From Bacteroidaceae bacterium (GTDB lineage Bacteria; Bacteroidota; Bacteroidia; Bacteroidales; Bacteroidaceae): a DNA stretch of 5,948 bases. Within the stretch, counting starts at the first letter, position 1, and every line of letters starts with the position of its first letter. Shown here piece by piece: positions 1 to 5,948 of the stretch. Both the position numbers and the translations under genes were made by a program. The stretch is taken from the NCBI GenBank assembly GCA_017472905.1, contig JAFUNW010000071.1:1-5948 (forward strand), read 5' to 3'. The notes beneath the pieces are model-generated. The model saw only the letters and a program-made list of their open reading frames with translations. It did no database searches and was not told where the DNA came from.

Positions 1-2983
1 CAAGGATGGTTGTGAGCGATGCCATCATTACAGCTCGCATACGTACACACGAACTCTCGATAAGGGCAGTCTCTGCTGTTTGACCATCTGCAATTTGCTG
101 ATTGATTTCATCCATCAGCACGATGCAGTTCTTGATGAGCATTCCGGCCAATCCCAATGCTCCAACAATTGCACAGAAATTAAATACTTTGCCGCTCAAG
201 AGCATGCCGCCAACGATGCCGACTGCCAATAGAGGAATGCAGCATAGTATCAGTGTCGGCTTACGATAATCCTTGAATAGAAAAATCAATACGGCAATGA
301 TTAGAATCAGTCCCAACGGGATCTGTTTAAAAAGGTAATGCATCGTTTGATCGCTCGCCTCCTTTTCTCCTCCCCAACGGAATGAGTATCCATCGGGTAG
401 TTCTATGGAAGCCATCTTCCGGGCGATAATCTGCCGAGCTGCTTCCGTTTCAACTTCATCTACAGGAGAGCACATTACGCTTTGGGCTCTCTGCCCATTA
501 TATCGAGCGATAACGGGATACTCCCATTCGATTTTCACACCACGTCCTAAAGCTGCAAGTTGAGTGGAATGTCGTAACGAATGAATAAGTTCGTCACGAT
601 TTATCGTTCCACTCTTTATTTTCAGAAGAATCTCTTCGTCAAGTAGCCCATTTATATTGGGCAACATTGAGAAGATAGGAACATTCTCCAGATTGTCGAT
701 GGCTCGACCGCCATTTTCTTCCATCTTTAAATAGATTGTATTCTCCTCTTTACCTTCATAAAATTGTCCGATAGGAATGCCTCCTGTTGCTGTGAGTAGC
801 GACATTGAGATATCTTCTCGATTAACCCCGGCATGTCCGGCCAACATCGGGTTGTAATCTATCTCCAAGAACGGCCTTTTTGCATCCCAGTCCGATGTAA
901 TGAGGCATACCTCTCGTGTCTCTTTCATGAGCTCTTTGGCTCTATCAGCTATGGAATTTAAAACTGCCGGATCGGGCCCCATAATCTGTAGTTCTATGGG
1001 ATACTTCTTGTACATGATGTTGTACTTTTTAAGTTTAACGTAAGCATCGGGATAATTCTCGGTGAGATACTCTTGTATGGAAGCAATATTCTCTTTGAGG
1101 CTTTCAGCCGAGGTAAATGACACGATAAGTTCACCATAAGAGAGCGATGGGGTGGCAATGCTTCTCACTAAATTGTAACGTGCCGGAGTTCCTCCTATCG
1201 AAGTCGTAATGTCGGCTACTTCCGGACGAGATTTCAGATAACTTTCTATCTCTTGCAGATCACTTTCTACGCGGGTGTAGTTTGTTCCTTCAGGCAGTTT
1301 ATACTCCATATAAAGCTGGTCGTAGGTCATGTCTGGGAAGAATCCCTGCTTGACATATCGAAAAGCCCAACCGCTTATGGCGACCATTACAATTCCACAT
1401 ACCACCATTGTCCAACGATGGCGTAGCCCAAAACGCAATGTAGAGCGCAAAACTTGGTATATTCGCCCTTCATACAATGTCGTGCCAAGAGTTTCGTTGA
1501 CAGGTGATTTTAACCAACGATTTGCCATTAGTGGGACGTGGGTCAAAGCCAATATCCAACTAAGCATCAAACTTACGGCCAGAACAATGAACAAGTCACG
1601 CACATAAACACCGGCTGTATCAGGTGATAGGAATATCGGGAAGAAAGCAAGTATGGCAATAAGAGTTGCTCCCAGAAGAGGCATCGCAGTTTTACGACCA
1701 ATTGAAGTCATGGCTTCATAGCGCGATTTTCCTCGACTGAGGTCGATCAATATACCGTCAATAATCACGATGGCATTATCAACCAACATCCCCATAGCCA
1801 AAATAAACGAAGCCAACGACACACGTTGCATCGAACCGTCAAAATAGCCGAGCAAAAGGAATGTTCCTACAACAATGGTTAGCAGACTGAAGCCGATAAT
1901 CAAACCGCTTCTTAGTCCCATTGTAAACATCAACACTGCAATAACAATGACGATGGACTCCAACAGATTGACGAAGAATGTAGTCAGAGCATCCAATACT
2001 CGCGTAGGCTGATAAAAGATTTTATTGCAAACAATGCCGGTTGGCAATTGCTCTTCAGTGAGTTTTGTCAACCGCTCTTCAACGTCTTTCCCTACTTTAA
2101 CGATGTCTGTTCCTGATGTAGCGGCAACAGCTATGCCAAGAGCCGGTTTACCATTGTATTTCATTTGATTTCTTATCGGTTCTACATAGCCGCTCTCTAC
2201 ACAAGCTATATCACACAATCGCAACTGATCATCTTCATGTCCTTGAATAATCATCTGCCCAATCTGATTTTGAGTATGAAATTTATCGGCTACCGTCACT
2301 CGTACACGATTATCACCATTGTTGTAATAGCCTGCATAATAGATGTTGTTATGTCCTTGCAAGGTGGTTAACACTTCGATCGGTGATATTCCCAATGAGG
2401 CCATTTTCTCCGGTAGAAGTGAGATGTTGATGGCATTTTCCCGTTCACCGTATATCAATACCCGTCCTACTCCATCGAGGTTGGTTAATTCACGTTGGAT
2501 AAGTTCCGCATAATCAGACAATTCTTTCTCTGTGTACCCATCTCCTGTAAGAGCATAAAACATTCCGTATACAAGACTGAAATCATCTTGCACCATTACC
2601 GAACAGCTTTCGGGTAATTGGGGAGCAATGTCGTTTACCTTTCGGCGAAGTATATCCCAACATTGTTCCAATTCCTCGTCATTCGTTGTAGGGTGTAATT
2701 CCACCTGCAATATGGCAACATCGTTTCGAGACCAACTTTGTACATACTTTACTTCTCCTATGGTACGAATAACCCTTTCCAATGGTTCGCTCACCTCTAG
2801 CTCCATCTCCGTAGATGAAGCACCCGGACGGGTTGCTACAACCATTGCTATCTTAACCTTGATTTCGGGATCTTCCAATTTGCTCATTTCGTATGCAGCA
2901 TGAATTCCTCCCAATAGAAGAACAGCTATGAGAAACCATATAAGGCGTTTATTGTCGAATGCCCACTTACCGAAATCTATCAT
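1..2983 (-). CDS. RND-family efflux pump inner-membrane subunit (AcrB-like fold), C-terminus cut by window edge
   Basis: Proton-driven inner-membrane pump that should export hydrophobic or amphiphilic compounds through an adaptor and an outer-membrane channel. The reading frame is open for 994 residues without interruption. It shows the two-fold RND layout: TM1 (about 14-31), a periplasmic porter loop (about 32-335), TM2-TM6 (about 340-490), TM7 (about 524-541), a second periplasmic loop (about 542-885), then TM8-TM10 and the start of TM11. TM4 carries GMLVDNAIVIID with Asp402, which aligns with AcrB Asp407; the next residue is Asn403, where AcrB has Asp408. TM10 carries GMLIKNCIVLMDE with Lys951 (AcrB Lys940), and Arg981 in VRMR aligns with AcrB Arg971. 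Compared with AcrB, roughly 40-60 C-terminal residues are missing beyond the edge. The start ATG (2983-2981) overlaps the adaptor stop as ATGA and has a good GGGAGG site 6 nt upstream. The TM4 wording VDNAIVIIDG recalls TriC-like pumps more than AcrB itself; this is from memory, not a search. Substrate is unknown. A heavy-metal pump is less likely but not excluded. Confidence 0.95.
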   Translation of the reverse strand, partial: MIDFGKWAFDNKRLIWFLIAVLLLGGIHAAYEMSKLEDPEIKVKIAMVVATRPGASSTEMELEVSEPLERVIRTIGEVKYVQSWSRNDVAILQVELHPTTNDEELEQCWDILRRKVNDIAPQLPESCSVMVQDDFSLVYGMFYALTGDGYTEKELSDYAELIQRELTNLDGVGRVLIYGERENAINISLLPEKMASLGISPIEVLTTLQGHNNIYYAGYYNNGDNRVRVTVADKFHTQNQIGQMIIQGHEDDQLRLCDIACVESGYVEPIRNQMKYNGKPALGIAVAATSGTDIVKVGKDVEERLTKLTEEQLPTGIVCNKIFYQPTRVLDALTTFFVNLLESIVIVIAVLMFTMGLRSGLIIGFSLLTIVVGTFLLLGYFDGSMQRVSLASFILAMGMLVDNAIVIIDGILIDLSRGKSRYEAMTSIGRKTAMPLLGATLIAILAFFPIFLSPDTAGVYVRDLFIVLAVSLMLSWILALTHVPLMANRWLKSPVNETLGTTLYEGRIYQVLRSTLRFGLRHRWTMVVCGIVMVAISGWAFRYVKQGFFPDMTYDQLYMEYKLPEGTNYTRVESDLQEIESYLKSRPEVADITTSIGGTPARYNLVRSIATPSLSYGELIVSFTSAESLKENIASIQEYLTENYPDAYVKLKKYNIMYKKYPIELQIMGPDPAVLNSIADRAKELMKETREVCLITSDWDAKRPFLEIDYNPMLAGHAGVNREDISMSLLTATGGIPIGQFYEGKEENTIYLKMEENGGRAIDNLENVPIFSMLPNINGLLDEEILLKIKSGTINRDELIHSLRHSTQLAALGRGVKIEWEYPVIARYNGQRAQSVMCSPVDEVETEAARQIIARKMASIELPDGYSFRWGGEKEASDQTMHYLFKQIPLGLILIIAVLIFLFKDYRKPTLILCCIPLLAVGIVGGMLLSGKVFNFCAIVGALGLAGMLIKNCIVLMDEINQQIADGQTAETALIESSCVRMRAVMMASLTTIL

Positions 2984-4038
2984 AACAATCCTCCCGTATT
3001 TGTTTTGCTTGCTTGTGGCTGAACTTTCACATATTGATTCTCTTTGAGCTTGTTTACTCCGGCAATTACAATGATTTCACCGGTTTTTAATCCGGATGTA
3101 ATCGTGGCTGTACCATTGGTGTGCAATTGTGCAATTTCAATCGGACGTTTTACAACCTTTTCTTTTACGAGGGTCCATACATAGTCTAAGTCGTTTTCAT
3201 GGAAGATAGCGCTTGTCGGTATTTCTACAATATTTTCGGATGTAGTACGAAAAACAATTTCAACCATAGCTGACATACCTACCGAAGGTCTCCTTTTCAT
3301 TGATGAAGGTAACGCTAGTCGAACACTATATAATTGATTGGAATTGACATTGGAAGATATGCTGATAAGTTGCAATGTTACTCTTTCTTCCAGAAAATCG
3401 AATTTTGCATTGAACGAAGCGATTTCATTTTGACGATAAAATACAGATGAGGGAACATAAATCTCCACTTCTGGCATGGATGAAGAGTACAAGGTTATTA
3501 CAGGCATTCCCGCTCCAACAACCGTAGGTGGATCAAACAGACAATGTTTGATATACCCATCAAATGGAGCATATATTTTTGTATCGGCCAATTGATTTTT
3601 TGCATTTTCATATTTTGCCGAAATTTGCTGTAATCCAAAACGTGCTTTATCGTAATCGGAAGTTGTTGCTACACTATCGGCATATAAATCAAAGACACGT
3701 TCTGCTTCAGCTTTGATATTCTGCCATTCAGCTTCAACAGCTTGTAGTTGCAGTTCATAATCGCGAGGATTGATTTGGGCTAATAAATCTCCTTGGCGAA
3801 CTGATTTTCCCTCTTGCGCTAACACTTGTGTTAACTCTCCACTTACTTTGAATGCCATGTTGACCTCCTCGGCAGCCTTTATTCGTGCCGGGAATTGTAG
3901 TTTGTTGGACGAGGTAAAAGCTCTTACAGTATCACATTTTACCCGAACGAGGGAGGGTGTTGTCTGAGATTGGTTGCCACAGCCAAGCGTAATTGTAATT
4001 AAACCAATCATCATAGAATAAAAGATGTATCGTTTCAT
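2980..4038 (-). CDS. RND efflux periplasmic adaptor (membrane fusion protein, HlyD/AcrA type), lipoprotein
   Basis: Periplasmic adaptor linking the RND pump encoded immediately downstream to an outer-membrane channel. It is 352 residues long, normal for the family. The N-terminus has a Lys-Arg n-region, a hydrophobic stretch and a lipobox-like TLGC, so Cys20 should be lipidated and anchor the protein; no acidic surface-export motif follows the Cys. A beta-barrel/lipoyl half-motif lies at about 52-92 (EVNMAFKVSGEL, then VRQGDLLAQI), a short helical hairpin at about 93-152, and the second lipoyl half at about 153-185 with the typical KIYAPFDGYI. A beta-barrel domain (about 188-265) and a membrane-proximal domain (about 270-340, with VEIPTSAIF and GLKTGEIIVIAGVNKL) follow. 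The start is fixed by an in-frame stop at 4051-4053 with no usual start codon between. No Shine-Dalgarno precedes it, as is common in Bacteroidota. It is the first gene of the visible operon, and its stop overlaps the pump start by 4 bp. Confidence 0.95.
   Translation of the reverse strand: MKRYIFYSMMIGLITITLGCGNQSQTTPSLVRVKCDTVRAFTSSNKLQFPARIKAAEEVNMAFKVSGELTQVLAQEGKSVRQGDLLAQINPRDYELQLQAVEAEWQNIKAEAERVFDLYADSVATTSDYDKARFGLQQISAKYENAKNQLADTKIYAPFDGYIKHCLFDPPTVVGAGMPVITLYSSSMPEVEIYVPSSVFYRQNEIASFNAKFDFLEERVTLQLISISSNVNSNQLYSVRLALPSSMKRRPSVGMSAMVEIVFRTTSENIVEIPTSAIFHENDLDYVWTLVKEKVVKRPIEIAQLHTNGTATITSGLKTGEIIVIAGVNKLKENQYVKVQPQASKTNTGGLL
2990..2995 (-). promoter_or_regulatory. Strong Shine-Dalgarno site for the RND pump gene
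   Basis: On the minus strand GGGAGG ends 6 nt before the pump ATG, an optimal spacing. It lies inside the last codons of the adaptor gene (the Gly-Gly of its C-terminal GGLL). Together with the ATGA stop/start overlap it suggests translational coupling, so pump and adaptor would be made in step. It stands out because the other two genes here have no well-placed site. Confidence 0.7.
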
Positions 4039-4074
4039 AAATCGAAGAATTTATCGTTTTGAAGAGCGAGAAAA

Positions 4075-4128
4075 ATTGTGTAATTTGATCTAGATCATAT
4101 ATTAATATGTACGAAAAGATTGTGCAAT
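4075..4128. repeat. Pair of near-identical direct 10-mers flanking the palindromes
   Basis: ATTGTGTAAT (4075-4084) and ATTGTGCAAT (4119-4128) differ at one base and are 44 bp apart start to start. Each is itself nearly dyad-symmetric (ATTG or ATT arms against CAAT or AAT). They bracket the two palindromes at 4086-4097 and 4099-4108. They could be paired protein-binding sites, or chance in AT-rich DNA. Confidence 0.3.
4086..4097. promoter_or_regulatory. Perfect 12-bp palindrome, candidate operator of the efflux operon
   Basis: TGATCTAGATCA is a perfect inverted repeat without spacer, centred 53 bp upstream of the adaptor ATG. A second palindrome, ATATTAATAT, follows at 4099-4108. Efflux operons are often controlled by dimeric repressors or activators (TetR, MarR, MerR and others) binding such sites; that this is one is inference, and no regulator gene is visible. 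A very weak minus-strand promoter could overlap it: TTG (plus 4125-4127), 20 nt, then TAATATAT (plus 4097-4104), which matches only 3 of the 6 fixed bases of the Bacteroidota -7 element. If real, transcription would begin inside the palindrome. Confidence 0.35.
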
Positions 4129-4244
4129 ATGTTCGATTATGTGAAGCGAAGCTTGATAAATTAGGAGTTTTTAAGTATTTGAAGCGCTATCTCCCTTTAT
4201 CTTCCCTAAAGAGACTATTATTTTTCTATTTTCTGCCACAATCG

Positions 4245-4276
4245 TTGCATATTTCAAGGGAAAAAAGCTACTTTTG
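4245..4276 (+). promoter_or_regulatory. Bacteroidota-type sigma-70 promoter of dnaG
   Basis: The -7 element TACTTTTG (4269-4276) fits the Bacteroidota consensus TAnnTTTG exactly. A TTG (4245-4247) stands 21 nt upstream, where the -33 element is expected. Transcription would start near 4280-4284, giving dnaG a 5' leader of about 35-39 nt. It is the best promoter match in the intergenic region and points the right way. Confidence 0.65.
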
Positions 4277-4280
4277 TAGC
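4267..4280. repeat. Small hairpin GCTAC-TTTT-GTAGC overlapping the dnaG -7 element
   Basis: A perfect 5-bp stem with a 4-nt loop. Read on the minus strand the stem is followed by six T residues, like a short intrinsic terminator that would stop leftward transcription before the adaptor gene. The stem is short, no known gene reads into it from the right, and it coincides with the -7 element, so the symmetry may be incidental. Confidence 0.25.
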
Positions 4281-4307
4281 AAGAAAAAGATAATTAGAGT
4301 AAGGAAT

Positions 4308-4322
4308 ATGAATAAGCGATGA
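4308..4322 (+). other. Possible four-codon leader mini-cistron (MNKR) overlapping the dnaG start
   Basis: ATG at 4308 begins Met-Asn-Lys-Arg and ends in TGA at 4320-4322, overlapping the dnaG ATG as ATGA. An AAGGA at 4301-4305 is only 2 nt from this ATG but 13 nt from the dnaG ATG, so it is badly placed for both. The mini-cistron lies downstream of the predicted transcription start. It could couple ribosomes onto dnaG, or be chance. Confidence 0.2.
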
Positions 4323-5948
4323 TTGATCAAGCTACCATAGATAGGATATTAGACGCTGCTCAAATAGTGGACGTGGTGTCGGAGTTCGTCACATTGAAAA
4401 AGGCCGGTGTGAACTATAAAGGCCTGTGTCCGTTTCACAATGAGAAGACTCCTTCGTTCGTAGTTTCTCCCTCGAAAGGATTGTGCAAATGCTTTAGCTG
4501 TGGAAAGGGAGGAAATGCGGTGCATTTCATCATGGAACACGAGCAACTGAATTATTACGAAGCCTTGAAATGGTTGGCAAATAAATATCACATCGAAATC
4601 AAAGAACGGGAACTTTCTCCTGAGGAGAAGCAAGTACAGAACGACCGGGAAAGTATGTTTGTGGTCAATGAATTTGCTCGCGATTATTTTCAAGATCTGC
4701 TTTACAACCATGTGGATGGGCAAAGTATCGGATTGGCCTATTTCCGTCAACGTGGTTTTCGCGATGATATTATTCGTAAATTTCAATTGGGTTATAGTCT
4801 TAACGAACGAGATGCTTTAGCAAAGGAAGCAAAACGTAAAGGCTATAAAGAAGAGTTCTTGGAAAAGACCGGTTTGTGCTATCGGCGCGATAATGATGGA
4901 GAGTTGCGTGACCGTTTTTGGGGACGTGTCATGTTTCCTGTTCATACGCTTAGTGGAAAAGTGATTGCTTTTGGAGGGCGTGTACTGAAAACTGATGGCA
5001 AGGTTGCCAAATATGTGAATTCTCCCGAATCAGAGATTTATCATAAAAGCAATGAACTCTACGGTATATACTTTGCAAAACAATCCATTGTCAAAGACGA
5101 TCGTTGTTTCCTTGTGGAGGGCTATACCGATGTTATCTCCATGCATCAGGTCGGTATAGAAAATGTCGTAGCCTCATCCGGAACTTCTTTAACACAAGGA
5201 CAAATACGATTGATTCATCGTTTTACAAACAATATAACGGTTCTTTACGATGGTGATGGTGCCGGAATTAAGGCTTCCATTCGCGGAATTGATATGCTAT
5301 TGGAAGAAGGAATGAATATAAAAGTTGTTCTTTTGCCCGATGGAGAAGACCCCGACAGTTTTGCACGTAAGCACAATGCCGCTGATTATAAAAAATATAT
5401 TGATACGCACGAAGTTGATTTCATTCGCTTTAAGACAGGATTATTGATGGAAGATGTCGGCAATGACCCGATTAAGCGTGCCGGACTGATTACTGACATA
5501 GTGCGTAGTATCGCTGTTATACCAGAAAACATTGTTCGTTCCGTTTATATTCGCGAATGTAGTCAACTGCTTCAGGTAGAAGAGAAACTTTTGGTGCAAG
5601 AGGTTAACAAATTGATGAAGCGTACTAAAGAAGAGCGAGAGGCTGCAGCAGAGAAGCAACGGAAGCGCGAGGAACAGCAACGGACAGTGGAACAAATGCC
5701 TGCTCCGAATGACGCTCCTCCGATGGAAATATTGCCAGATTCGGCAGGGGAGTTACCGCCGGTCGGTTTTCCGCCAATGGAGATTCCTTCGATAAATGAG
5801 AGTGAAGGCGCGGCAGTTTCCTCTTTCCAAAATGGAAATACTTTATTGGTAGAGAATGGTGTGCCTTTGTCTTCTCCTACCGATTACGTGAACCTGGACT
5901 CCTATCAGAATAGAGAAAAGAAAGTCTTTAATGAGAAAGAGACCTTAC
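4319..5948 (+). CDS. dnaG: DNA primase DnaG, C-terminus cut by window edge
   Basis: Makes the short RNA primers that start Okazaki fragments and leading strands, recruited by the replicative helicase DnaB. The visible 543 residues hold the CHC2 zinc-binding domain (about 1-100: Cys37, His40, Cys58, Cys61, with CPFHNEKTPSF between), the primase core (RDRFWGRVMFP at 197-207, GKVIAFGGRVL at 213-223, KYVNSPESEIYHK at 231-243) and the TOPRIM domain with metal-binding Glu267 (VEGYTD), Asp311 and Asp313 (YDGDGAG), then LPDGEDPDSF at 339-348. From about residue 434 a long charged, then Pro-rich linker follows; two PPMEI copies sit at 467-471 and 485-489. The C-terminal helicase-binding domain lies beyond the edge; by comparison with related primases perhaps 120-170 residues are missing. 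An in-frame TAA at 4313-4315 rules out an upstream start, and MIDQATIDRILDAAQIVDVV is the usual N-terminus of the Bacteroides group. An extra Cys56 lies next to the zinc ligands. Expected to be constitutive from the promoter at 4245-4276. Confidence 0.97.
   Translation, partial: MIDQATIDRILDAAQIVDVVSEFVTLKKAGVNYKGLCPFHNEKTPSFVVSPSKGLCKCFSCGKGGNAVHFIMEHEQLNYYEALKWLANKYHIEIKERELSPEEKQVQNDRESMFVVNEFARDYFQDLLYNHVDGQSIGLAYFRQRGFRDDIIRKFQLGYSLNERDALAKEAKRKGYKEEFLEKTGLCYRRDNDGELRDRFWGRVMFPVHTLSGKVIAFGGRVLKTDGKVAKYVNSPESEIYHKSNELYGIYFAKQSIVKDDRCFLVEGYTDVISMHQVGIENVVASSGTSLTQGQIRLIHRFTNNITVLYDGDGAGIKASIRGIDMLLEEGMNIKVVLLPDGEDPDSFARKHNAADYKKYIDTHEVDFIRFKTGLLMEDVGNDPIKRAGLITDIVRSIAVIPENIVRSVYIRECSQLLQVEEKLLVQEVNKLMKRTKEEREAAAEKQRKREEQQRTVEQMPAPNDAPPMEILPDSAGELPPVGFPPMEIPSINESEGAAVSSFQNGNTLLVENGVPLSSPTDYVNLDSYQNREKKVFNEKETL

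Larger units (their letters stand above)
4039..4318. other. Divergent intergenic region between the efflux adaptor and dnaG
   Basis: These 280 bp contain no gene I would defend. The adaptor-proximal part (to about 4130) is AT-rich and holds the palindromes and direct 10-mers. The middle (about 4130-4240) shows nothing clear, and the dnaG-proximal part holds the promoter and a short leader. An open frame of 71 codons (4107-4322, plus strand) crosses the region, but it contains the dnaG promoter and has no ribosome-binding site, so I do not call it. Confidence 0.7.

Noticed and set aside
1329..2903. Plus-strand open frames at 1329-1607, 2165-2371 and 2628-2903
   Set aside because: All lie inside the uninterrupted minus-strand pump gene, whose translation shows clear RND motifs throughout; these are shadows on the opposite strand.
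1..2983. Possible frameshift or pseudogene in the pump gene
   Set aside because: Reading all 994 codons in one frame gave no stop and a continuous RND sequence with expected helices and relay residues; it is simply truncated by the window edge.
3770..3967. Plus-strand open frame opposite the adaptor gene
   Set aside because: It is antisense to the lipoyl and N-terminal region of a well-supported adaptor protein and has no recognisable features.
4039..4318. Riboswitch or small RNA in the divergent gap
   Set aside because: Apart from short palindromes and one 5-bp hairpin there is no long paired structure or recognisable aptamer core, and the predicted dnaG leader is only about 35-39 nt.
4107..4322. 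71-codon open frame on the plus strand in the intergenic region, basic and rich in Lys/Arg
   Set aside because: It contains the predicted dnaG promoter, has no ribosome-binding site, overlaps the candidate operator at its start and resembles no family I know. The ATGA overlap with dnaG is noted as a finding instead.
4349..5695. Minus-strand open frames at 4349-4786 and 5441-5695
   Set aside because: They are antisense to dnaG, whose catalytic motifs and domain order are complete over this stretch; they look like shadows of its codon pattern.

Overview
The window looks like a piece of a Bacteroidales (Bacteroidota) chromosome. The evidence is a DnaG primase with the N-terminus I associate with Bacteroides and its relatives, a perfect match to the Bacteroidota -7 promoter element (TAnnTTTG) upstream of it, weak or absent Shine-Dalgarno sequences at two of the three starts, and moderate, slightly AT-rich base composition. 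The genus cannot be fixed from the sequence alone.

Layout: two divergent transcription units are separated by a 280-bp gap (4039-4318). Leftwards on the minus strand are a lipoprotein periplasmic adaptor (membrane fusion protein; 4038 to 2980) and an RND-family inner-membrane efflux pump (2983 to the left edge). Their ends overlap by 4 bp (ATGA), so they are a translationally coupled pair. The pump is open for 994 codons and leaves the window inside transmembrane helix 11; about 40-60 C-terminal residues lie outside. Rightwards on the plus strand is dnaG (4319 to the right edge), with the zinc-binding and TOPRIM catalytic domains complete and the C-terminal helicase-binding domain cut off after residue 543.

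How they work together: pump and adaptor would form two parts of a tripartite efflux machine. The outer-membrane channel (TolC/OprM type) and any dedicated regulator are not in the window and may lie beyond the left edge or elsewhere. DnaG is the housekeeping replication primase and is functionally unrelated; the two units only share an intergenic region. That region holds a convincing dnaG promoter (4245-4276) and, nearer the adaptor gene, a cluster of palindromes including a perfect 12-bp one (4086-4097) that could be an operator for the efflux operon.

I see no RNA gene, insertion sequence, CRISPR array, phage gene or broken gene. I read the two edge-truncated genes codon by codon and found no internal stop or frameshift. 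I do not see a new biological system here. The points worth a second look are modest: the palindrome cluster, the altered proton-relay residues of the pump, the strong Shine-Dalgarno at the pump start, and the odd leader context of dnaG.
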